Source: Tidjanibacter sp. | GTDB lineage: Bacteria > Bacteroidota > Bacteroidia > Bacteroidales > Rikenellaceae | Length of the DNA: 5,090 nucleotides | Direction of reading: 5' to 3' | Assembly (NCBI GenBank): GCA_017547065.1 | Contig: JAFYRC010000233.1 | Coordinates: forward strand, 1-5,090 | Part shown: piece by piece, positions 1 to 5,090 of the stretch | Position numbering within the stretch: position 1 is the first letter of the stretch | Layout: each line of letters starts with the position of its first letter | Position numbers and translations under genes: made by a program | Notes under the pieces: model-generated | Seen by the model: only the letters and a program-made list of their open reading frames with translations | Told to the model about the DNA's origin: nothing | Database searches by the model: none

Positions 1-14
1 AGAAAAATTTTTAT

Positions 15-22
15 TATCTTTG
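15..22 (+). promoter_or_regulatory. Bacteroidota-type -7 promoter element (TATCTTTG)
   Basis: TATCTTTG matches the Bacteroidota primary sigma factor -7 consensus TAnnTTTG exactly. Transcription would be expected to begin a few bases downstream, near 28, leaving a leader of about 90 bases before the preferred start of the half-synthase gene. The matching -33 element would lie at or beyond the left edge of the window, so only half of the promoter can be judged. The position just before the first gene of a plus-strand operon supports the call. Confidence 0.6.
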
Positions 23-27
23 CAATG

Positions 28-116
28 TATTATCGGCTTATTGCAACGGTGGCGTGCGGAGGGATGCCGACCTCGGCGGTTTTGGGCCACGGAGCAGAAC
101 TAAAAATTTAACCAAA
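28..116 (+). promoter_or_regulatory. Putative 5' leader of the half-synthase/DUF4270 operon
   Basis: This is the stretch between the inferred transcription start and the preferred TTG start at 117. It can fold into a small nested structure: GTGGC (49-53) pairs with GCCAC (86-90), enclosing GCCG (66-69) paired with CGGC (74-77). It also holds a 15-codon reading frame from ATG 64 to TAA 109-111 (MPTSAVLGHGAELKI) and an in-frame GTG at 54 that would extend the next gene by 21 residues. I do not recognise a riboswitch class here. The stems are short and could be chance in GC-rich sequence. Confidence 0.25.
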
Positions 117-929
117 TTGGCTGGAGCTAAAATACTTAACGTGTGTCAGGAGATATATCCCTATCTTCCTGAGAGCCCCATTTCTACCACCTGCCGTACA
201 CTCGTGCAGGCTATGCAGGAGAGGGGTTTTGAGATCAGAACCTTCATGCCCCGCTATGGCGTGATCAACGAGCGCAGGAACCAACTGCACGAGGTTATCC
301 GTTTGAGTGGTATGAACCTGATTATCAACGATGACGACCATCAACTTATTATCAAAGTTGCCTCTATACCCGCAGCAAGGGTGCAGATCTACTTCATCGA
401 CAACGAGGACTACTTCTCCCGCAAGGCTACCGTGAGGAATGCCGAGGGTGTAGCCTTTGAGGACAACGGCCAGAGGGCAGTGTTCTTTGCTCGTGGTGTG
501 TTGGAGACTGTCGGTAAGTTGCGCTGGCAGCCCGATGTGGTACACTGCCACAGCTGGTTTACTGCCGCCGTGCCCCTCTATTTGAGGGCAAGTTTTGCGG
601 AGGATCCTCTCTTTGCCGGCTCGAAAATTGTCTTCTCCATCTACGACGACAGCTTCGAGGGTGAGTGGAGCGAGGCCTTTGTTGAAACAATGAAGGGCGA
701 GGGCGTACCTGCCGAAATTCTCGACGAAATCAAGTCGCTTTCATACGAAAGTATCGTAAAACTCGTTATTGACAATGCGGATGGCATTGTCGTTGAGGCA
801 GAGGAGTTGCCCTCTGCCATTGAGGAGTACATTGCCGCCTCCGGCAAGAAGGTTCTGCGTGGCAGGGCCGACAAGTCGGGCGATGAGTGGCTGAATGATT
901 ACAAAGAATTCTATGATTCAATTCTCTAA
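117..929 (+). CDS. Orphan glycogen/starch synthase N-terminal-domain protein (GT5-like, probably non-catalytic)
   Basis: The 270-residue product resembles the N-terminal Rossmann half of GT5 glycogen/starch synthases, often annotated 'glycogen synthase' in Bacteroidota. GT5 landmarks visible are RTFMPRYG (41-48), YFIDNEDYFSRK (92-103), DNGQRAVFFARGVLE (116-130) and PDVVHCHSWFTAAVPLYL (139-156). The ADP-glucose-binding KxGGL loop is replaced by STTCRTL (23-29), the usual HxHDW reads HCHSW, and the catalytic TIHN segment reads SIYDD (174-178). The C-terminal GT-B domain is absent; full enzymes have about 480 residues. Loss of glucosyltransferase activity is inferred. No signal peptide is visible, so it should be cytosolic. 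I chose TTG 117 because MAGAKILNVCQEI then aligns end to end with the start I recall for relatives. GTG 54 would add 21 residues with no family similarity. The 3' end overlaps the next gene, implying co-translation. The true role is unknown. Confidence 0.85.
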   Translation: MAGAKILNVCQEIYPYLPESPISTTCRTLVQAMQERGFEIRTFMPRYGVINERRNQLHEVIRLSGMNLIINDDDHQLIIKVASIPAARVQIYFIDNEDYFSRKATVRNAEGVAFEDNGQRAVFFARGVLETVGKLRWQPDVVHCHSWFTAAVPLYLRASFAEDPLFAGSKIVFSIYDDSFEGEWSEAFVETMKGEGVPAEILDEIKSLSYESIVKLVIDNADGIVVEAEELPSAIEEYIAASGKKVLRGRADKSGDEWLNDYKEFYDSIL

Positions 930-2367
930 GCAAACAACCCTATACAGTGTCGGCGCAGTGGTGTCGGCACTGATGCTTTTTTTCTCTGCCTGCACGGAGG
1001 TTAACGACCAGCTCGGTGTCGACATTATCCCTCCCGGCGAGCAGATGCAGTTGAAGATTGACACTTTGGAGGTGGGTATTAAAAACTATTTGAGCTACAC
1101 CGACTCCATCAGGTGCAATGGCTTCGACTATGCCTACTTCGGTAGGTTGCGTAGCGAGGGCCTCGGCTCGACCACGGCGGCTGCGTTGGTGCAGTTTGGT
1201 GGAGGTAGCCGTTCCGACTCGGTGGTCTATGAGGATAGGACCAAGATTGCAGACTCCATTCTCTTCATCTGCGACCTGAAAGTGCTCGGTGGCGACACCC
1301 TCAAGGAGCAGACCTTCAACGTCTATCCCCTCTCCAAGAGGCTCCTGCCCGACTCGACCTACTACAACTCCTTCGACTATATGGCCGCAGTGAAGAACTG
1401 GGGCGAAGAGGGTGGCGAGGTGAAGCCTATGTTCACCTTTAAGTATAGCGGTAAGCCCAATAGTGCCGACTACTACGATACCCTGCGTCTGACCAAAGGC
1501 TACCGTGCCGAGCAGTTTATGCAGGCCCTGCTCAATAGTAGCGAGGAACTCTGCAAGGATGACTCGCTGTTTGTGAACACCTTCAATGGCCTGTGTGTCG
1601 TTCCTGCCGAGAGTAGCGAGAAGGATGGCGCCATCTATGGCCTCAATCTCCAGTATGATACCACCTACGGCCCTGAGAGTTTCATGGTGCTCTATGCCCA
1701 CGACTACCTCACCGAGGATGCCGACCAGGAGCCCATTGACAACATCGTGAGGGCCTATCCCGTGACCAACAACTCATCCTATGGCGATTTTGTCTCCATG
1801 TCGGCCTTTAAACAGGACTATGATCCCGAGCTCGGCATTGAGGCTATGCTTAATGTGGATACCCCCGATGATCAGCCTCTCCAGCACCCCGCAACTGCAA
1901 CATGGGTGCAGGGCGTGATGGGCGTAACCACCACCTTGGAGTTTGAGCAGGCCTTTATTGATGCGCTCAAAGCTCTGAAACCTGAGGGTAAGAACATCTT
2001 TATTAATCAGGCGCGCGTGTACGTAGAGTTGGCCGACAAGGACTACCTCCTCTACGACTATGCACCCACCCGCCTCGGCTCCTACTTGAAATATTCGTCC
2101 ATTACCCCCGTGGCCGACTACAACTACTACTATGAGACCAACTACGACACGGCGCTCAACTATGGTGGTGAGTTTAACCGCACCCACGGTTGGTACACCA
2201 TGGATCTTGCAATCTATATGCAGCAGTTGATTCAGGGCACTGAGGACATCACTCCCCGAGTGACCCTCGGCATGACTGCCTATGAGTATATGAATCCCGG
2301 TGTGGTTAAGTTGGCTGGTACGGGTTCTGTGAAGGTGGTTGTTACTTACACCCTCCTCGGACAGTAA
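895..2367 (+). CDS. DUF4270 family lipoprotein
   Basis: The 490-residue product has a lipoprotein signal peptide: a short basic start, a hydrophobic stretch (about residues 16-32) and the lipobox FSAC with the acylated cysteine at 33. The mature protein would begin CTEVND and carry LGVDIIPPGEQ (40-50), like the 'LG..IIP' start I associate with DUF4270, a Bacteroidota family of unknown function. The acidic residues after the cysteine are compatible with outer-membrane or surface export, but this is not a strong export signal. The rest is rich in Tyr, Asp and Gly with beta-strand-like segments and no other membrane span, and ends VKVVVTYTLLGQ. Two starts are possible: ATG 895 (35-base overlap with the upstream gene) and ATG 913 (17-base overlap, AT-rich upstream, cysteine at 27). 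Neither has a Shine-Dalgarno site. The overlap implies translational coupling with the half-synthase. Family assignment is by recalled similarity and gene order; the molecular function is unknown. Confidence 0.85.
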   Translation: MITKNSMIQFSKQTTLYSVGAVVSALMLFFSACTEVNDQLGVDIIPPGEQMQLKIDTLEVGIKNYLSYTDSIRCNGFDYAYFGRLRSEGLGSTTAAALVQFGGGSRSDSVVYEDRTKIADSILFICDLKVLGGDTLKEQTFNVYPLSKRLLPDSTYYNSFDYMAAVKNWGEEGGEVKPMFTFKYSGKPNSADYYDTLRLTKGYRAEQFMQALLNSSEELCKDDSLFVNTFNGLCVVPAESSEKDGAIYGLNLQYDTTYGPESFMVLYAHDYLTEDADQEPIDNIVRAYPVTNNSSYGDFVSMSAFKQDYDPELGIEAMLNVDTPDDQPLQHPATATWVQGVMGVTTTLEFEQAFIDALKALKPEGKNIFINQARVYVELADKDYLLYDYAPTRLGSYLKYSSITPVADYNYYYETNYDTALNYGGEFNRTHGWYTMDLAIYMQQLIQGTEDITPRVTLGMTAYEYMNPGVVKLAGTGSVKVVVTYTLLGQ

Positions 2368-2390
2368 AAGTGATTTGTTGCGGGTGAATT

Positions 2391-2458
2391 TTGCACCGCA
2401 CTTCAATAGGTGGCTCCTCATTTGCGTTAAGCAAACTGCGGAGCCACCTTTTCGTTTG
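2391..2458 (+). repeat. Direct repeat unit, copy 1
   Basis: Similarity between the two copies extends slightly beyond the stem-loop. Both have TTGCAC-GC upstream (2391 onward here, 2522 onward in copy 2), ATAGG at the foot of the stem, the core CCTCATTTGC(N5)GCAAACTGCGG, and a CCTT-T-GT-TG tail. The core is identical over both flanks of the apical loop, whereas the outer stem and the loop differ. This is a degenerate repeat of roughly 65-70 bases rather than a recent duplication. Confidence 0.6.
2408..2454 (+). terminator. Stem-loop repeat copy 1, probable terminator of the half-synthase/DUF4270 operon
   Basis: An outer stem of ten pairs is formed by A2408 plus GGTGGCTCC (2409-2417) with GGAGCCACC (2440-2448) plus T2449. 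An asymmetric internal loop (TCA against CTGC) leads to an inner stem TTTGC/GCAAA with apical loop GTTAA. TTTTCG follows directly. It begins about 40 bases after the DUF4270 stop codon, which fits an intrinsic terminator, although the T run is only four bases and the hairpin is longer than most. The same architecture recurs at 2534-2576, so it may instead, or also, be a member of a dispersed structured repeat family. Confidence 0.65.
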
Positions 2459-2521
2459 GCACAAAATTATCTTCGCAAAAATCCACTTTTCAAAAAATGT
2501 ATATAATTGGCGATTTCGTCG

Positions 2522-2586
2522 TTGCACTGCGATAGGCGAGTTCCTCATTTGCAACGAGCAAACTGCGGACTCGCCTTCTTGTATGC
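2522..2586 (+). repeat. Direct repeat unit and stem-loop, copy 2
   Basis: The outer stem pairs A2534 plus GGCGAGT (2535-2541) with ACTCGCC (2569-2575) plus T2576. It continues with CC (2543-2544) against GG (2567-2568) after one bulged T. The internal loop TCA/CTGC and inner stem TTTGC/GCAAA are identical to copy 1; the apical loop is AACGA instead of GTTAA. TTCTTG follows, a poor T run, so terminator function is less clear than for copy 1. Three outer-stem pairs differ from copy 1 by paired changes that keep the helix, which argues that the structure is what is conserved. Confidence 0.65.
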
Positions 2587-2589
2587 CTT

Positions 2590-2616
2590 GCATGCGCCTC
2601 GCTCTATGCGTTTTTT
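2590..2616 (+). terminator. Weak hairpin followed by T6, possible intrinsic terminator
   Basis: GCAT (2590-2593) pairs with ATGC (2606-2609), and GCG (2594-2596) pairs with CGC (2600-2602) around a CCT loop, leaving a three-base TCT bulge on the 3' side. G and six Ts (2611-2616) follow. The T run is the best in the intergenic region, but the stem is short and interrupted. If functional, it would terminate read-through from the upstream operon or a short transcript starting between the two stem-loops. Confidence 0.3.
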
Positions 2617-2640
2617 AGCACCACGACCAAATACATGAGC

Positions 2641-2675
2641 TCTCAATTTTCAATTCTCAATTTTCAATTCTCAAT
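2641..2675 (+). repeat. Five-unit 7-base tandem repeat (TYTCAAT)
   Basis: TCTCAAT and TTTCAAT alternate over five units, equivalent to two and a half perfect copies of the 14-mer TCTCAATTTTCAAT. The array ends 8 bases before the -7 promoter element of topA, so it covers the place where the -33 element should be. AT-rich CAATTCTCAATT-like runs are, as I recall, common between genes in Bacteroidales. Copy number could vary by slippage, but nothing in a single sequence shows that it does. Confidence 0.85.
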
Positions 2676-2683
2676 TCTTTTTG

Positions 2684-2691
2684 TACCTTTG
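2684..2691 (+). promoter_or_regulatory. Bacteroidota-type -7 promoter element of topA (TACCTTTG)
   Basis: TACCTTTG is an exact match to TAnnTTTG. Transcription would start near 2697, giving a leader of about 70 bases before the topA ATG at 2768. No clear TTG or TTTG -33 element is present at the usual distance upstream, because that position is occupied by the heptamer array. The location between a terminator-like region and topA supports an independent topA promoter. Confidence 0.65.
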
Positions 2692-2709
2692 TGGCCCATA
2701 TATATAGGT

Positions 2710-2766
2710 ATGGCCCCCAATTTGATGTGCTGGTCACGTATAAGTGGCACAATAACAACATTATAG
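2710..2766 (+). CDS. Possible 18-codon upstream ORF in the topA leader
   Basis: ATG 2710 opens a frame encoding MAPNLMCWSRISGTITTL and stops at TAG 2764-2766, one base before the topA ATG. The start would lie about 13 bases into the inferred transcript. A second in-frame ATG is at 2725. The close stop-to-start spacing would allow reinitiation and thus couple topA translation to this peptide. There is no ribosome-binding signal and no known homologue, so a chance frame is the default explanation. Confidence 0.2.
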   Translation: MAPNLMCWSRISGTITTL

Positions 2767-2767
2767 T

Positions 2768-5053
2768 ATGCAGAAAAACCTCGTTATAGTAGAGTCCCCC
2801 GCAAAGGCGAAAACAATCGAAAAGTTCCTCGGTAAGGAGTTTAAGGTGTGTTCGTCCTATGGTCACATTCGCGATTTGGCAAAAAAAGGTATCGGTATTG
2901 ATGTCGAAAATGGTTTTGTTCCCGCCTATGAGGTGGCGCCCGAAAAAGCCAAACTCGTTGCCGAGTTGAAGAAGATGTCGCAGCAGGCCGAGAGTGTGTG
3001 GCTCGCATCTGATGAGGACCGCGAGGGAGAGGCTATTGCTTGGCACCTGACCCAGGTGCTCGACCTGCCCGTTGAGCAGACCAAGCGTATCGTTTTCCAC
3101 GAGATTACCAAGCAGGCAATCTTGGAGGCTATTGAGGCTCCCCGTACCGTGGATATGAACCTTGTGAATGCCCAGCAGGCACGCAGGGTGCTCGATAGGC
3201 TTGTGGGCTTCGAGCTCTCGCCCGTGTTGTGGAAGAAGGTAAAACCTGCCCTTTCGGCCGGCCGTGTACAGAGTGTGGCTGTGAAGCTCATCGTGGAGCG
3301 TGAGAGGGAGATTATCGGCTTCAAGGGCGGTGAGTTCTACCGCATTACGGCTCGCTTTGTGGCAGCCGAAGGCAAGACCTTCAAGGCAGAGTTGGACCGT
3401 AAGTTCGACACCAAGGCCGAGGCTGTGGCTTTCCTTGAAAGCCTTGCCGGTGCCAACTTCAAGGTGGAGAATGTGGAGTCGAAACCCGCAGAGAAATTCC
3501 CCGCAGCGCCCTTCACAACTTCGACCTTGCAGCAGGAGGCCGGTAGGAAACTCTCGATGTCGGTGGCACAGACAATGTCGGTGGCACAGAAGCTCTACGA
3601 GAACGGTTTCATTACCTACATGCGTACCGACTCGGTGAACCTCTCTACCCAGGCGCTCTATGCAGCTAAGGAGGCTGTGGTGAATCTTTACGGTGAGGAG
3701 TACCACAGTTGGAGGGCCTACAAGACCAAGAGCAAGGGTGCCCAGGAGGCTCACGAGGCCATTCGTCCCTCCTATTTGGACAAGCAGACCATCGATGGTA
3801 CCACCGCCGAGAAGAGGCTCTATGAGTTGATTTGGAAACGTACCGTGGCATCGCAGATGGCCTCGGCAAAGATTGATAAGACCATCGTAACTATCAATAT
3901 TGGTGGTCACACCGAGCGCTTTGTGGCTATCGGTGAGCAGCTCCGCTTCGAGGGTTTCATGAAGCTCTATTCGGAGTCGGTAGAGGAGGAGAGCGAGGGC
4001 GAGAGCGCAGTGTTGCCCACAGTGAATGTGGGTGAGCAGCTCGCCAATAAGGATGTTGTGGCAACCCAGAAGTTCACCCCTCAGCCCTACCGTTACAGCG
4101 AGGCTCTGCTCGTTAAGAAACTCGAGGAGCTCGGCATTGGCCGTCCTTCGACCTACGCACCCACCATCTCCACAATCATCAATCGTGGCTATGTGGTGAA
4201 GCAGAACAAGGAGGGTGTGAAGCGCACCTATGCAACCATCACCCTCTCGAAGGGTAAGCTTACCGAGAAGGAGCACAGCGAGGTTGTGGGTAAGGAGAAG
4301 GGTAAGTTGTCCCCCACCGACATCGGTATGCTTGTGAACGACTACCTCCAGGAACAGTTTGCCGACATTCTCGACTACAACTTTACCGCTACCGTGGAGA
4401 AGGAGTTTGACCTTATCGCCGACGGTAAGGAGGGTTGGACCGAGATGATTGGCGAGTTCTATGGCGATTTCCACAAGACCGTGGAGGATGCCCTCGGCTC
4501 GCAGATTAAGCAAAATAGTTCGGTACGTCAGCTCGGTATTGACCCCGTGAGCGGACTCCCCGTGTCGGCCCGCATCGGTCGCTACGGCCCCATGGTACAG
4601 ATTGGTGGTGAGGATGGCGACAAGGCACGCTTTGCAAGTCTTAAAAAGGACCAACTCATTGCAACCATTACCCTCGAGGAGGCTCTCTCGTTGTTTGTGT
4701 TGCCCCGCAACTTGGGCGCCTACAAGAACGAGGAGGTTTCGGTGGGTATTGGTAAGTTTGGCCCCTATGTGCGCTACGGCTCGAGTTTTGTGTCGATGCC
4801 CAAGGGCGATGATCCCTACACTATCTCGTTTGAGAGGGCTTGTGAGTTGATCGACCAGAAGGAGGTTAGCGCGAAGGCCGCTAAGGAGCCCATCAAGCGT
4901 TTTGAGGGTGTCGATGACCTGGTGATTCTTAACGGTATCTATGGCCCCTACATCCAGTGCGCAGGTAAGAACTACCGCATTCCCAAGTCGAAAGACCCCA
5001 TGGCGATGACCATCGAGGAGTGCAGGGCGATTGTTGCCAAAGCGAAGAAATAG
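2768..5053 (+). CDS. topA: DNA topoisomerase I (type IA)
   Basis: The enzyme relaxes negatively supercoiled DNA in the cytoplasm by nicking and passing single strands through a 5'-phosphotyrosine link. The 761-residue product begins with a TOPRIM domain (about 3-120): catalytic E9 in VESPAKAKT, and D82, D84 and E86 in DEDREGEAIAWH bind Mg2+. The type IA core follows with SAGRVQSVAVKLIVERE (163-179), PFTTSTLQQEAGRKL (248-262), the active site FITYMRTDS (nucleophile Y284, partner R286), EAHEAIRPS (327-335) and LGIGRPSTYAPTISTI (455-470). The C-terminus has three related units, GRYGPM (604-609), GKFGPY (662-667) and GIYGPY (723-728), typical of the topoisomerase C-terminal repeat. Zinc-finger cysteine quartets are absent; only four scattered cysteines occur. 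ATG 2768 is the natural start because the TOPRIM strand follows at once. Length is normal and no key residue is missing. It appears to have its own promoter. Confidence 0.98.
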   Translation: MQKNLVIVESPAKAKTIEKFLGKEFKVCSSYGHIRDLAKKGIGIDVENGFVPAYEVAPEKAKLVAELKKMSQQAESVWLASDEDREGEAIAWHLTQVLDLPVEQTKRIVFHEITKQAILEAIEAPRTVDMNLVNAQQARRVLDRLVGFELSPVLWKKVKPALSAGRVQSVAVKLIVEREREIIGFKGGEFYRITARFVAAEGKTFKAELDRKFDTKAEAVAFLESLAGANFKVENVESKPAEKFPAAPFTTSTLQQEAGRKLSMSVAQTMSVAQKLYENGFITYMRTDSVNLSTQALYAAKEAVVNLYGEEYHSWRAYKTKSKGAQEAHEAIRPSYLDKQTIDGTTAEKRLYELIWKRTVASQMASAKIDKTIVTINIGGHTERFVAIGEQLRFEGFMKLYSESVEEESEGESAVLPTVNVGEQLANKDVVATQKFTPQPYRYSEALLVKKLEELGIGRPSTYAPTISTIINRGYVVKQNKEGVKRTYATITLSKGKLTEKEHSEVVGKEKGKLSPTDIGMLVNDYLQEQFADILDYNFTATVEKEFDLIADGKEGWTEMIGEFYGDFHKTVEDALGSQIKQNSSVRQLGIDPVSGLPVSARIGRYGPMVQIGGEDGDKARFASLKKDQLIATITLEEALSLFVLPRNLGAYKNEEVSVGIGKFGPYVRYGSSFVSMPKGDDPYTISFERACELIDQKEVSAKAAKEPIKRFEGVDDLVILNGIYGPYIQCAGKNYRIPKSKDPMAMTIEECRAIVAKAKK

Positions 5054-5090
5054 CTCGGAAGGATAATAAAAAAGCTAACGGCCAGTGGGG

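Larger units (their letters stand above)
2368..2767 (+). other. 400-base intergenic region rich in hairpins and repeats
   Basis: No convincing protein gene of normal size lies here. From left to right it holds a 7-pair hairpin with one bulged G and loop AATTTTG (2379-2400), the first covarying stem-loop (2408-2449) and an AT-rich spacer of about 80 bases. Then follow the second stem-loop (2534-2576), a weak hairpin with six Ts (2590-2616), five 7-base tandem units (2641-2675), a -7 promoter element (2684-2691) and an 18-codon frame (2710-2766) abutting topA. The spacer contains a 12-codon frame, ATG 2497 to TAG 2533-2535 (MYIIGDFVVALR), for which there is no supporting evidence. Confidence 0.7.

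Noticed and set aside
66..83. GCCG/CGGC hairpin followed by GGTTTT considered as a transcription attenuator
   Set aside because: The stem is four pairs and the T run only four bases, too weak to call a terminator. It is mentioned only as part of the leader.
940..2421. Two minus-strand open frames (940-1701 and 1774-2421) opposite the DUF4270 gene
   Set aside because: They are complementary shadows of a gene with a clear signal peptide and family features. Their translations are Val/Gly/His-rich with no recognisable domain, and one runs into the terminator hairpin.
2641..2675. Tandem array considered as a CRISPR or phage attachment site
   Set aside because: Units are 7 bases with no spacers, no cas gene is nearby, and there is no integrase or tRNA in the window.
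3557..3590. Exact 16-base direct repeat inside topA (ATGTCGGTGGCACAGA twice, 18 bases apart), coding for MSVAQTMSVAQ
   Set aside because: It lies in frame at a place where the E. coli homologue has the same length (GVKKTMMMAQ), so it is not an insertion. It is best explained by convergent codons for similar residues.
2657..4654. Long open frame on the minus strand (665 codons) antisense to topA
   Set aside because: It lies opposite a fully conserved topA. Its His/Leu/Gly-rich translation shows no recognisable domain, and its downstream end runs into the topA promoter and repeat. Long antisense frames are expected from codon bias at this GC content.
5054..5090. A-rich stretch and following GC-rich bases after topA considered as a terminator
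   Set aside because: No complete inverted repeat is visible before the window ends.

Overview
The window looks like chromosomal DNA from a Bacteroidota bacterium, most likely order Bacteroidales and possibly Alistipes/Rikenellaceae-like. Three things point there: two near-perfect Bacteroidota-type -7 promoter elements (TAnnTTTG) without purine-rich Shine-Dalgarno sites; a lipoprotein of the Bacteroidota-specific DUF4270 type; and a zinc-finger-free topoisomerase I with C-terminal repeats. The genus guess rests on overall protein similarity from memory and on the moderately GC-rich coding sequence, so it is weak. All three main genes lie on the plus strand.

Region 1 (1-2367) is a two-gene operon. 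A promoter at 15-22 precedes a leader of about 90 bases. Next comes a 270-residue protein built like the N-terminal half of a glycogen/starch synthase (GT5), but without the motifs needed for ADP-glucose binding and catalysis and without the second Rossmann domain. Its 3' end overlaps the start of a DUF4270 lipoprotein gene, so the two are probably translationally coupled. The function of the pair is not known to me.

Region 2 (2368-2767) is 400 bases without a long gene, but it is dense in structure. It holds two copies of a stem-loop, 2408-2449 and 2534-2576, with the same inner loop sequences and outer stems that differ by three compensatory base-pair changes. The first copy probably serves as the operon terminator. 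Further on are a weaker hairpin with a T6 run, a 7-base tandem repeat (five units), a -7 promoter element and a possible 18-codon upstream ORF that stops one base before the next gene.

Region 3 (2768-5053) is a complete topA gene (DNA topoisomerase I, 761 residues) with all catalytic motifs intact, apparently transcribed from its own promoter. The last 37 bases (5054-5090) contain no complete feature I can identify.

The genes are conserved housekeeping or lineage-core genes rather than a mobile or defence island. The most unusual items are the covarying twin stem-loops and the apparently non-catalytic half-synthase coupled to an exported lipoprotein.
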